Positions 1 through 8,198 are shown, counted from the first letter of the stretch. The stretch is DNA of 13,438 bases from Scytalidium lignicola (GCA_002812745.2 NCSJ02000621.1:1-13438); one strand, 5' to 3'. A program made the numbers and translations. Notes: generated by a model from the letters alone, not told the origin.

Positions 1-44
1 TCCAACAGCTGTTTCAGAGCGCTAGATGGCTTTCCTTTGGTCAT

Positions 45-440
45 GGAATCGGCTGGGTTTGTGGTTCCTTCAATCCATCGTACTTCAGCGATCTGGCGTC
101 GTTCGTACGCCTGGCGGAGGCACATCACGTCAATCATGAGCCGCTTTTCCTGTGTGGTTCCCAACTTGACGAGGCAATCGTACAGTGACCTCGAATCCGT
201 ACATATAACCAGTGGGAGGTCGATTTCGAGGATTCCTTCGATAGTTGACTTGATCGCAGCCCCCATATCGAATCCATGAGCCATTCCGTACAGTTCTGAG
301 GCCAAAACGCTGCGTGTAACCCTCTTGCACTTGACCGACGTCCAGTGTAGCGTATTCGCGTTTCCCTTCCGGTCTGCAAGTGCTACGATATAGCCAATTT
401 GTGACGATAGGTCTCTGTTATTCGCAAATGAGGCGTCCGT
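45..440 (-). other. copia RNase H domain, catalytic residues intact
   Basis: C-terminal RNase H, which removes the RNA strand of the RNA-DNA hybrid. All four expected acidic residues are visible: VFTDASF (Asp codon 435-437), LASELYG (Glu 294-296), CTDSRSL (Asp 195-197) and NPADSMTK (Asp 48-50). The stretch HWTSVKCKRVTRSVLASE, typical of copia RNase H, precedes the Glu. No stop codon lies in this domain; the last stop is at 1176. The reading frame is still open at the left edge, so the end of pol and the 3' LTR are outside the window. Confidence 0.9.
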
Positions 441-699
441 AAAGACCAGTAACTGTAGCGTTTCCTTTTCGAGTTTGACGAATTGTATTCCCCTGGCGGT
501 GTTCTGGATCTGCCATTGTAAGCGTTTATTCAGCGATTTCACGTCTTCCTGGCTAAGATCGATAGCCTGAGCAGCTACCAATAGGTCGTATGACGCTTCC
601 GGTTGGCAAACTGAAGCTATATATGCTCCTCGAGCGCGTTGTGCGATATATTGCTCTTTGGTGGTAAGGTTCTGGCGTACAGTTCCCCGTGAGCTTGTT

Positions 700-1520
700 G
701 TAGTAGCCGATTTCCCGGTTACGAGCTGTAGATTGGCATACTGGCGCTCTTGAGTAAGTGAAATTCCGGTATCGTTCAGTTGTATGATACCCCCATTGAA
801 CTTGATTCCCTTGCCGGTAGTCAACGTTTCATGTTCTTTTGCCAGGAAATTGGCCTTTTTCAGCTGTTCTTGCTCAAGTTCAGCAAATTGGGCGTCTCCG
901 ACGAACAAGGTATCGTCGGTTTGAAGCCTTACAACACCAAAAGGTTCAGTGCTATACAGCAAGCAGGGGTCGTATGTTGACGGTTTCATTGTAAGCGCCT
1001 TGACGTGATGAGAGTGGTAGGTCTGGAACCAGTGGTTTCCAGCTTCAGGGACTCTGTAAAGTGGCTTTACAACCTGTAGAATTGAGCCTTCGCGAAGACC
1101 GAGTTGCTTTGTAAGCTCTGGAGGTGGCCGTACGTAGAAATCCTGATTCAGCAGGGTAGTAGATTGCATGTACACCTATGAAATGTCCCATAAGTACAGG
1201 CTTGTACTTTTGTGCTCCATGGCAGCAATACAGAGAATAATACGCTGGCTGACGCGTTGAATGGTAGGCGATTAGGTTAAAACAAGCTTCTTCCCATCGT
1301 CCTTGTAGGCCTGTACCACAAGGCATGACTTTTCGAAAGCTTTTTCAGTTCCCTTGTTCTTGATTTTGTCCACAAACCTGGCGTTGAATATGTGTATATC
1401 GTTGGGCACACTTTGAGGGTCTGCAATTTCGAAAACGCCCTTTTCGAGTAGTCCTGATATTTCAGCTTGACGTGAGGCTGCAAATTGGGGTTCCGGTTCC
1501 TCGTCTTGCAAGAAAGCAGT
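700..1520 (-). other. copia reverse transcriptase domain
   Basis: RNA-dependent DNA polymerase of the element. Recognisable pieces in order: GLLEKGVFEI (about 1440-1475), NARFVDKIKNKG (about 1354-1389), SLYLWDIS then a stop then VYMQS (about 1160-1205), LYRVPEAGNHWFQTYH (about 1018-1068), and the catalytic LQTDDTLFVGD (about 897-930). The two catalytic aspartates are intact (912-917). They sit in Q-T-D-D rather than the Y-x-D-D of most reverse transcriptases, with Q-x-D-D being, to my recollection, common in fungal copia elements. Stops TAA 1272 and TAG 1176 lie between the first motifs. Borders are approximate. Confidence 0.88.
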
Positions 1521-2129
1521 AATTTCAGGGTATTTGCGAGGTCTTCCATGTCTTCGTTTTACGGGTAGCACTGGTGGTGGAGCGACAGCTATGGTCGACT
1601 CGTTGGGCTCCTCTTAGTGCTCTTCATCGGCTGTAGTTCCTGGCTCTGGCTCTGGTAGCTCAATTCCATCGATTCCTTCCGTAGGTGTAAGGTATGGTTT
1701 CACAACCGTTGACCTGAATGGTGTGTTCCTATGCGGCAGTGCTAATACACACGTTTCTCCGTCCATACTTACAAGCTTGTATGGCCCTTCCCAGCTTCTG
1801 TTCTGGCCTGTGTTTCCTGCTCTTCACACGAGAACGTCTGAATTCAGCGGTAGGTCGTGAATAGTGCTTACATCAGGGCCGTTACGTATGTTGATCGTGT
1901 CTTGTACTTGTCGTTTTGCCCTGATTTTGCTGATTTCCTCCATGGCCTTCTTGATCGCCATGGCTCTCTGGCTTACGGTTGGGGCTGGGGTGTCGAGTTC
2001 TGACATGCATGGGTAAGCGCCGTAAACCAGTAGTGTGGGGACGAGTCCGTTAGGTCCCACTGAATCGTTGACAGCCTTGAACGCCATCTGTAGAGCCATA
2101 TCTTTGTCAAGATTGTGGATTTCAATTGC

Positions 2130-2665
2130 AATTATCTGGTAGGCATGTCGTACAAGTGCGTGATATCGTTCAACGTGGCCAATTGAGTTGTGAGCTTCCA
2201 CTGGAACCGCTTTCAAGGTCGTTCTTATGGCCGTAACACTTTGCTAGAACTCCTTACTGACGAAGTTCTTTCCAGCGTCAGTTACAATCTGGTCTGGAGG
2301 TCCTAAGTAAGTGTCGATCCAACAAGCCTGTAAAGTGTCCCAGGTGTGCTTTGCGCTGATATTCTAGAGCCATCTACCGGCCTGGTAGCATGTTCCTTCG
2401 TCGACGATATGGAGTACAGGTTTGCCGTCGATGTAGAAGACGTTGATGATAATGGAGTAGTTGAAGTTGACGTCGTCCTGTAAGTTGAATCTGAATCTTC
2501 CTGGCGACTTACCATGGCGTTGGCAATGGGCACAGAACTTGGTGAGGTATTTTAACGTGTCCTTGTCAATATCATGGCCTGCACAGTCCAATATGCGCTG
2601 TAGTCTGGCTACTGACGGGTGGCCGAAACGTCGGTGTAGGCGCTGTAGTTCTACGTTGGTCAAGA
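2130..2665 (-). other. copia integrase: HHCC zinc domain plus D,D35E core with first Asp changed to Asn
   Basis: The N-terminal zinc-binding set is HX4HX28CX2C (LHRRFGH at about 2616-2636 to CAHC at 2523-2534). The core follows: INVFYIDGKP, then VTDAGKNF, then GHVERYH. The second Asp (2277-2279) and the Glu (2169-2171) are 35 residues apart, the classic D,D35E spacing. The position of the first catalytic Asp is AAC (2442-2444), so it reads Asn. GAC to AAC is one G-to-A change. Two TAG codons (2364 and 2244) interrupt the core. The enzyme would insert element cDNA into the host genome, but this copy should be inactive. Confidence 0.9.
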
Positions 2666-2849
2666 AACAGGGGTTTTCCTTCAGTGAATCAAAAATGAGG
2701 GTGTGTAAAGATATGTCCTAAAGTAGAAAGCTGTGGCCGAATCGTCGTATGACCGGAACGCTTCTCCGTAGGGTAACGAGTAAGTTCGTAAGGTTGTTGA
2801 AATACACGCCTAATTGGTCCATATCCGTTAAGCACAGCAAAAAGGGTGT

Positions 2850-3080
2850 GGTCGACTTAACTACATGGAATTCAATTTGTTCAATTGGTGTATTCACTAG
2901 TATAGAACCTATCGAAGTTGTGCTCCCGATTCCGAATTGTACTGTCACCATGCCTTTGGTTGTGGTATTCAGTGCTATGGTTTGGTCTACTCGCTGTAAA
3001 GCTTCGAATTGACCGTAACCGGCTGTAGAGTGCTTTGCGGCTCCTGTATCGATCAAGATTCCATGAAATTGTCTTGAATC
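2850..3080 (-). other. copia aspartic protease domain
   Basis: The retropepsin-type protease that cuts the polyprotein. The active-site motif is ILIDTGAAKHS, with the catalytic Asp at residue 621 (codon 3048-3050). It sits between the gag knuckle and the integrase, the position expected in Ty1/copia. A downstream hydrophobic stretch ends in PFLLCLTDMDQLGV at about 2805-2850, which resembles the region leading into copia integrase. No stop falls within the domain itself; the nearest is TAG 2718. Domain borders are approximate. Confidence 0.85.
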
Positions 3081-3524
3081 GTACCTTGCTAGGCTCTTCA
3101 CGCTGTACACTTCCGTTGTGGTTGCTGTGAAGGTTTTTGGGTCAGGTTCCCAAGGGTAATTCTCGGTCGTTGGCACCTCGGTGGTTAGTTGGTGTAAGAA
3201 AGTGTTATTAGCTAGTTCCGTAGTAATTGGTGTAGCTAATTCCACTGGGAAACTTCCACATGAGGTAAAGAACGTAGTTGTAGTAAAGAATGTGGTTTCA
3301 GGCTGGTCAAGTTCCTCAGGGCCTGTTTCTACATCGTTATGGGCAAATAAGGTCTCGAAAGTAGGGCCTAATTCGTCTTCTTCGGAGTCACTTCCTTCGC
3401 AATCGGCAACGTATTGTTTGAACTGTTCGTTGAAACGTTGTTCAGAACCACAGACGCTGGAGCTAAATTTACCTATATTTCTGGCTTTGAAATGTGCTTT
3501 CTCCGCATCTTGCTCTTCCTGCGG

Positions 3525-3566
3525 GTGTTTCCATAATCGGCACCCTTCCCTTTTGCATATGAAGCA
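3525..3566 (-). other. Gag CCCH zinc knuckle (CX2CX4CX4H)
   Basis: Within gag, residues 449-462 read C-F-I-C-K-R-E-G-C, then four residues, then His. The spacing is that of a retroviral nucleocapsid knuckle (CX2CX4HX4C) but with the last two ligands exchanged. Such a module is expected to bind the element's RNA in the particle. An acidic and lysine-rich stretch follows (PQEEQDAEKAHF). From memory, fungal copia elements often carry this GC...KH form; I cannot verify that here. All four putative ligands are intact despite stops elsewhere in the frame. Confidence 0.8.
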
Positions 3567-4910
3567 TCTTCCCTGTGTTTGAGAGTATAGAGTAGTACGT
3601 CTGAGGCCCCGTGGATTGAATCGTTGGCTTGTACCGCGATTGGTATGGTAGCGACAGTCTGTAAAGTAGGTTTCACCATTATGTTCTTGCTCCTTTTCCT
3701 TCTCGTACGACATGATGGACGAATGGAGTTTGTTGATGAGTTGTCCTAAGTCTCCTGATGGGTCTGAAATGGCATATCTACACACCGGAGATCCTTGGCA
3801 AGCGGTAATCAACTTCTCGTAGAGAATATTAGTCGTCCTGTAGGCTGGCTGGAGGCTGTATTGGAGCTCTTGGAGCTTGCTGATAAGCAATTGTACGTTC
3901 TCAAGCGTTGTTTTCCCGGGGTTTATGGTTGTGATTGAGGCTAACGTTGTGCTTTCCTATTCAATATGGATTCGACGATAGTATGTAGGTCCTTCGTAGA
4001 AGTTGCGTAAGTAGGCGCATGCTTCTTCGAATGTGCGTTTGGCAAGGTTGTTGGCAATAAAATGGCCTTTTGCTAACCTTGTTAGCATAGTAGGGAACGC
4101 TTTGATATAGAATTCCTCTGGCAATTCTACTTGTTCGCAATAGCTCTTGAAGATCATCAATTTGTATTCGAAGCTGCTAGTCGCTCCGTTGTACTTCTGG
4201 TCTTCCGTGTACATCTTGACGATATCGGAGACCTGTTTCATATACACGGGCCGAGTTGAAGGTGATGGTGATGGGCTAGGCTTGCGATAGGAGCTGTGGT
4301 CTTGCTGCAACCCGTAGAACTGTTGGTGGTCGTTCTGAGAGGTCACAGGGGTCAGAAAAGTGCTTGATTCCCGGCTTGCGTACATTGAACTGGGAACCTT
4401 GAGGTTGATTTGGGCGTCCGTAAGGTGGGTGGCTGTAGGAAGTGTAATAACTACAGAGGTAATAGGTCCTTTTTGGAGGTCTTGGGAAGCGTGTTGGAGG
4501 TCTTCTTCGCTCCATGGGTGTTGTTCCTCCTCTTGTATGACGTCCACGAGAGTCTGAGCGATTGTAATGCTCTTGGTATTGTGCATTACACGTACGCCAC
4601 CGCAGCGGAGGCAATTCCGTAGGCTTTGTATCTCTTTCTGGGTAATAACCTTGAAGGTATCGACCGTAAAGTTCTTGAAGTCCTCTTGGAATAAGTCCTA
4701 TAGGTTTGCGTCATTAGTTCCGTCAAGGTGATACTCGTAGACCTTGGTGGTTAGGTATTCCCGTATGTCCTTTATGGTAGCATCCTTGGGGTCTATTCCC
4801 CATTCCCATTTCTTGATTAGTGCCGTCCAATTCATCCTTACGGTGCTCTTCGTCACCCTTGCAGTAGTTTCCAGCCTATTCTCCCTCGTAATCCTCGTTG
4901 TGTCTCCCAT

Positions 4911-5620
4911 TTCCGCTATATTTCCTGTTATTCCTGAGCTTTACGTTGCCGTCCACCGGTACTGGCACAAGGTGCTTGGGTAGCTGAAAAGCAGAGCTGG
5001 TTACGCTTGAGTACGGAGAGTATTTACCTGCAGGTAGTAAACTCCGTGGTCTCAGGGGCTTGGACAGATGTCTTCAGGGGTACAATGGCTTCTTGGTCTT
5101 CCCGATCGTCACAGTTCCGTAGGCTCCCAAATTCTCCTGTATGCCTGTAGAGGCCCGTAGTTCCGTGATGAAAGTGAAGGTAAGGTGAAAGATTGTGGTT
5201 TTGACGCGTTGTTTCCGGTCCGTGAGAAGAGTAGTAAAGAATGTAAGTGGTTTTTGAATAGAAATTGATGAAAATGAGTTGTAAAAGAGTGGTTTTTCGA
5301 ATAGAATTGGTCAATTGGCTGACCACGCAACTCCGTAAGTGGACCGCCTGACGTCCAACCGAACGTGTTGTTTTTGGCAAAAACAGGTTCAGCAACAACA
5401 GCTACGAAAGTGGACTGCCTGACGTCCAACCGATCGAGCTGTAAGTTGGTAAATAGCTGTTTCCCCCTTCGACTGGGTGGATTTCAGCTCTGTAAGTGGA
5501 CCGCCGGACGTCCAACCGAACAGAAGTTGTAATCTCCCGAGATTCAGCTTCAAAAGTGGACCGCCTGGCGTCCAACCGATTGAACGATAATCTCCTGATC
5601 TGTATGTACAAACTGATCAG
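4911..5620 (-). other. copia 5' leader (untranslated region) between LTR and gag
   Basis: About 710 nt separate the LTR from the gag ATG. The gag frame is closed here by several stops (for example TGA 5109-5111). Short minus-strand frames exist (84 codons at 5402-5656, 106 at 5109-5429, 124 at 5024-5398), but they overlap one another and I recognise no family in them. The first two derive part of their length from the repeat described separately. Bases next to the LTR read CTGATCAGTTTG on the element strand. This lacks the TGG expected for a primer-binding site complementary to a tRNA 3' end. The leader probably holds packaging and primer signals, but I cannot place them. Confidence 0.7.
5335..5579. 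repeat. four dispersed copies of a 28-nt repeat in the copia leader
   Basis: Copies lie at 5335-5362, 5406-5433, 5492-5519 and 5552-5579. The shared core is GGACCGCCTGACGTCC on the plus strand, followed by AACCGA. Copy 2 has ACTGCC, copy 3 has GCCGGACG and copy 4 has GCCTGGCG, one change each within the core. Start-to-start distances are 71, 86 and 60 bp. The sequence upstream of copies 2 to 4 also shares CAGCT. The core is itself a weak inverted repeat (TGGAC...GTCCA). On the element strand the copies read as similar peptide blocks such as RLDVRRSTYRAE. Function unknown; it could be a transcriptional or RNA element. Confidence 0.9.
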
Positions 5621-5715
5621 TGTCGGTTCACCTGTAGCACGAGGTACGGTACGCAATTATACGTAATATACTCGTTGTGCTATTCCATGGTTGTTGTACG
5701 AATAGGGGTGGGAGG

Positions 5716-5736
5716 GCGAAGCTGTAGGAGCTTCGC
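5716..5736. other. perfect 8-bp hairpin in the LTR
   Basis: GCGAAGCT at 5716-5723, loop GTAGG, then AGCTTCGC at 5729-5736. The stem is perfect and GC-balanced, and the same hairpin recurs in the solo LTR at 6070-6090. It could fold in the LTR transcript; whether it acts in termination, polyadenylation or strand transfer is not visible from sequence. Confidence 0.8.
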
Positions 5737-5773
5737 TCGTTCCCACTACCTAATCGGGACTAGCTTACAGGGG

Positions 5774-5790
5774 CACGTGAATATCACGTG
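5774..5790. promoter_or_regulatory. paired CACGTG (E-box) palindrome in the copia LTR
   Basis: CACGTGA and its reverse complement TCACGTG are separated by ATA, making a 17-bp inverted repeat with two CACGTG sites. CACGTG is the classical E-box bound by fungal bHLH factors such as the Pho4 and Cbf1 type. It sits about 25-40 bp inside the 5' end of the LTR on the element strand, in what would be U3, where promoter elements are expected. Binding is inferred, not shown. Confidence 0.5.
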
Positions 5791-5814
5791 TACGTAACCA
5801 CTATTCTACCAACA

Positions 5815-5991
5815 TTAAGTAAATATTCTTTTAACATTAATTACATAACTTGTAAAAGCTTTAACAAAAAAGTATAATAAAGCTTAAGTATAATAATGAA
5901 TTTAAAGGTTATTTATAATAATATATATTAATATTACAATTATAAAAAGCTTTTTAATACTTATAAAAGATATATATATTTAAGAATTTAC
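5815..5991. other. AT-rich spacer between the two head-to-head LTRs
   Basis: This 177 bp is almost pure A and T, with no CpG and no reading frame worth calling. It resembles the DNA right of 6191, so it is best read as a piece of the same decayed tract into which both LTR insertions landed. It ends in TTTAC, the left target duplication of the solo LTR. Confidence 0.8.
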
Positions 5992-6185
5992 TGTTGGTAG
6001 AATAGTGGTTACGTACACGTGATATTCACGTGCCCCTGTAAGCTAGTCCCGATTAGGTAGTGGGAACGAGCGAAGCTCCTACAGCTTCGCCCTCCCACCC
6101 CTATTCGTACAACAACCATGGAATAGCACAACGAGTATATTACGTATAATTGCGTACCGTACTTCGTGCTACAGGTGAACCGACA
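5992..6185 (+). mobile_element. solo copia LTR with 5-bp target duplication
   Basis: A second copy of the 194-bp LTR in the opposite orientation (TGTTGG... to ...CCGACA on the plus strand). It matches the element's 5' LTR at 193 of 194 positions; the difference is at 6163 against 5643. TTTAC stands directly on both sides (5987-5991 and 6186-6190), so it is a complete insertion whose internal part was lost, presumably by LTR-LTR recombination. What follows 6190 is decayed AT-rich DNA, not the copia leader. Its clean sequence against a ruined background shows that it arrived after the background decayed. Confidence 0.94.
6016..6032. promoter_or_regulatory. paired CACGTG palindrome in the solo LTR
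   Basis: The same 17-bp CACGTGA/TCACGTG arrangement as in the 5' LTR, in mirror position. If the pair acts as a promoter element, this solo LTR could drive plus-strand transcription into the AT-rich tract. That is an inference from position only. Confidence 0.4.
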
Positions 6186-6756
6186 TTTACCTTTTAACTT
6201 TATTCTTCTTTATTTTTTACTAAAACTATTATTAAAATTATTATNNANANTATTTTAAAACTTTATTAATTATCTTTATACTTTTACTTTAACTTTTAAC
6301 TATGTTAATAAGAGTTTTATCATAATTATTATTATAACTCCTTTTAATTTAACTTTAAGCTTTTAAAGGTTTTAAAACTCTTAAAGCTCCTTTAAGTATT
6401 CTTATTCTTTTAACCTTCTCAGACTATCTTACAAGTATTATATATACTCTGACTATTCTCTTTCCTTTATAATAATCAACATTTTATACAAGTTATATTC
6501 TAAAGACTAATAAGCTTATAAATATAAAGGTTCTTTTAAGATTCCTTATTGATTATATTAATATTCAACTTTGTATACATTATACAAATAAGTTTAATAT
6601 ATAAACAAAGTATATCTTTATTGTAAAGTACTTTAATAAAGCTTATGTTAATTATTATTATAATAATAAAAGAAGTTATTACTCTTTTTATAAGTTATAT
6701 ATCATTTTACAAATAAGAATAAAAAAGTTTACTAACTTATGTTTAAATATTTACAA

Positions 6757-6895
6757 TTACCCTTTTCTTACTCTTGTTATTACTTTTATTACTTTTATTA
6801 TTATTATTATTAAAACTTTTATTACAACTCTTACTCTTATTAGAATTCTTATTAAAGCTCTTGTTAAAACTCTAATTATAACTTTTATTAATCAT
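6757..6895 (-). pseudogene. possible gag-like low-complexity tail (Asn/Ser/Lys-rich), very decayed
   Basis: On the minus strand about 45 codons run with only one stop near the start and encode repeated SFNK, SNKS and NNKS units ending in KSKKR. RIP turns GGT into AGT and AGG into AAG. Under that reading the Ser and Lys would have been Gly and Arg, giving an Arg-Gly-Asn-rich tail such as precedes the knuckle in many Gag proteins. No knuckle is readable after it. The same composition could arise by chance from TTA/TTC-rich DNA, so this is a tentative call. Confidence 0.25.
6777..6815. repeat. TTA/TTTTATTAC simple repeat
   Basis: Two ATTACTTTT units run into five TTA-like triplets. It forms part of the low-complexity patch read on the minus strand as Asn and Ser codons. 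It is a simple-sequence expansion in decayed DNA, with no other significance seen. Confidence 0.6.
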
Positions 6896-8198
6896 AATTA
6901 CTCTTTTCATCCTTATACTCCTTCAATTGTTAACCTTCTTATTACCTCTTAAAATAATATTATTATTATTTATAAGTTGTAATAAGATCTTGTTATAAGT
7001 AAAACTAACATTATAATAATACTTATTTACTTTCTTTATTATCCTTAACTTATTAATAAGTTAATTTAGTTATTTATAAGTTATATTTAATATTATTATT
7101 CTTTTCTTGATTATAATTATTATTTTCCTTATAATCAAGTTGTTCTTATACTTATTATTACTTTAATTATTATAAGAAACATTTATTATCCTTAAGTAAT
7201 ACACTAAGAGTAAAATTGTTATATAGTAAATACTCTTTATTAGTTTAAAAAGATGTTAATTAACATTATAGATTTTACATATAAACTTGTGAATATTGTT
7301 AAATAAGAAGTAATTAATAAAAGAGAAAGGAAGAATAACAATAATAATATATAAAGTCTTTATAATAATTTACAAACTTAATAATAAAATAATAAATGTA
7401 TTTTTAATTTATTAAAAATCTTATAATAACTTATGAATTATTATTATATATTAATTTATAAAAACTTAAAATTTAGTATAATTCAAGTAAGAATTACTTT
7501 TAAAATACCTTCTCTTTATCCTTATATATTTTAATATCCTCTTCTAGATTATTCTTTTATAATAAAGTATATACCTTATTATAAACATTCTTTAAACTTT
7601 GTAATAAGATGTTAAAAGTTATAATTAACTCTTATTACTTTTAATTCAAAAATAACNTTTTTCTTTATTCTTTTTACAAGTTATACAACTTATAACCTTA
7701 TTATTATAAAACTCCTTATAACATAATTATATAAAGTAAGCTTAGTCATTCTTATTAGGTTTTTATAAAAGTAAGCTGTTTATAATTATAATAAACAAGT
7801 ATATATAATAAAGTTATAACTTAAGTTAAATATAAGATTCTTAATTAAAGCTTAAAGAGTATATTCTTATATAATAATTAAGTATAACTAAGTATAATTA
7901 GTATAACCTTTAAACTTCTTTATACTCTTTATACTTCTTATATAAATCATATAACTTAATACTTTGTTAATTGTAAATATTTTATAAACTATTACTTAAC
8001 ATTTATCAAGTTATAATAATAAGAATTATAACATTATCCTCTTTTTATTCTAATATCATTTTAATACTTAACTAATAATATTAAACAATTTACATTATTC
8101 ATTAACTATACTTCTTATTTATTATACTTCCTTGTTCTTATATATATAAGACATGTATTAAACAATTAAAGAATATAAAGTCCTTTAGTTTTCTTATA

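Larger units (their letters stand above)
1..4910 (-). pseudogene. copia gag-pol polyprotein, one frame with nine in-frame stops, C-terminus beyond window
   Basis: This polyprotein would supply coat, protease, integrase, reverse transcriptase and RNase H for a copia element. ATG at 4908-4910 is the likely start; a TAA lies in frame 11 codons upstream. From there about 1,637 codons run to the left edge in one uninterrupted frame without any frameshift. Stops occur at 4698 TAG, 3957 TAG, 2718 TAG, 2364 TAG, 2244 TAG, 1824 TGA, 1614 TAA, 1272 TAA and 1176 TAG (lowest coordinate of each codon). The TGA replaces a Trp-like position just before the conserved SWEGPY stretch. The others fit Gln codons CAG or CAA. 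Landmarks by residue: Cys knuckle 449-462, protease DTGAA 621, integrase HHCC 759-796 and D/D/E 823/878/914, RT TDD about 1331-1333, RNase H D/E/D/D 1492-1621. Inference: a formerly intact gene hit by scattered C-to-T changes, RIP being the simplest cause. Stop-codon readthrough is a less likely alternative. Confidence 0.93.
1..5814 (-). mobile_element. Ty1/copia LTR retrotransposon, 5' part, cut by the window's left edge
   Basis: An LTR retrotransposon read on the minus strand. It has a 194-bp 5' LTR with TGT...ACA ends (5621-5814), a leader of about 710 nt (4911-5620) and a single-frame gag-pol (1-4910). Integrase precedes reverse transcriptase, which is the Ty1/copia arrangement. Sequence shows normal base composition with many CpG, unlike the AT-exhausted DNA it sits against. 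The 5 bp just outside the 5' LTR are TTAAG (5815-5819). A matching TTAAG beyond the 3' LTR, outside the window, would be the expected target duplication. The element is non-autonomous as read, because nine stops interrupt the polyprotein and the first integrase aspartate is replaced. Confidence 0.93.
5621..5814 (-). repeat. 5' LTR of the copia element
   Basis: A 194-bp LTR starting TGTTGGTAGAATAG (5814 downwards) and ending ACCGACA (5621) on the element strand. Its limits are set by the second copy at 5992-6185, which matches it without indels, and by the TGT...ACA termini. It lies about 710 nt upstream of the gag ATG in the correct orientation. On the element strand, GAGTATATTACG near the 3' side could serve as a TATA-like element, which is only a guess. 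It also carries a perfect 8-bp hairpin (5716-5736) and a double CACGTG palindrome. Confidence 0.92.
6191..8190. other. AT-exhausted decayed DNA, unassigned
   Basis: Two kilobases composed almost entirely of A and T, with no CpG seen and stop codons in all frames. Ambiguous bases occur at 6245-6250 and 7657. This is where the 3' LTR of the neighbouring chromovirus should lie, but I could not match any stretch here to the 13.0-13.4 kb end. The only compositional signal is an Asn/Ser/Lys-rich frame on the minus strand near 6757-6895. It is best described as a heavily mutated transposon remnant of unknown type. Confidence 0.6.

Noticed and set aside
3181..3582. 133-codon plus-strand frame
   Set aside because: Antisense shadow of the copia gag/protease region, which has clear motifs on the minus strand.
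1..4910. Alternative genetic code with UAG read as Gln
   Set aside because: TAA and TGA also interrupt the frame at positions fitting Gln and Trp, and a catalytic Asp is lost by the same mutation type, so mutation explains all of it more simply.
5335..5579. CRISPR-like array (28-nt repeats with 32-58 bp spacers)
   Set aside because: Only four copies with irregular spacing and sequence drift, inside the leader of a eukaryotic retrotransposon, with no cas genes.
5024..5656. Three small overlapping minus-strand frames in the copia leader as genes
   Set aside because: They overlap each other, match no family I recognise, and part of their length is repeat or LTR. Kept only as a note in the leader entry.
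5621..6185. DNA transposon or MITE with 194-bp terminal inverted repeats
   Set aside because: The outer flanks (ATCAG and TTTAC) do not form a target duplication, while the right arm alone has a perfect TTTAC duplication. The left arm is in the right place and orientation for the copia 5' LTR.
7253..7266. 14-bp palindrome ATGTTAATTAACAT
   Set aside because: Short A/T palindromes are expected by chance in DNA of this composition, and nothing around it suggests a function.
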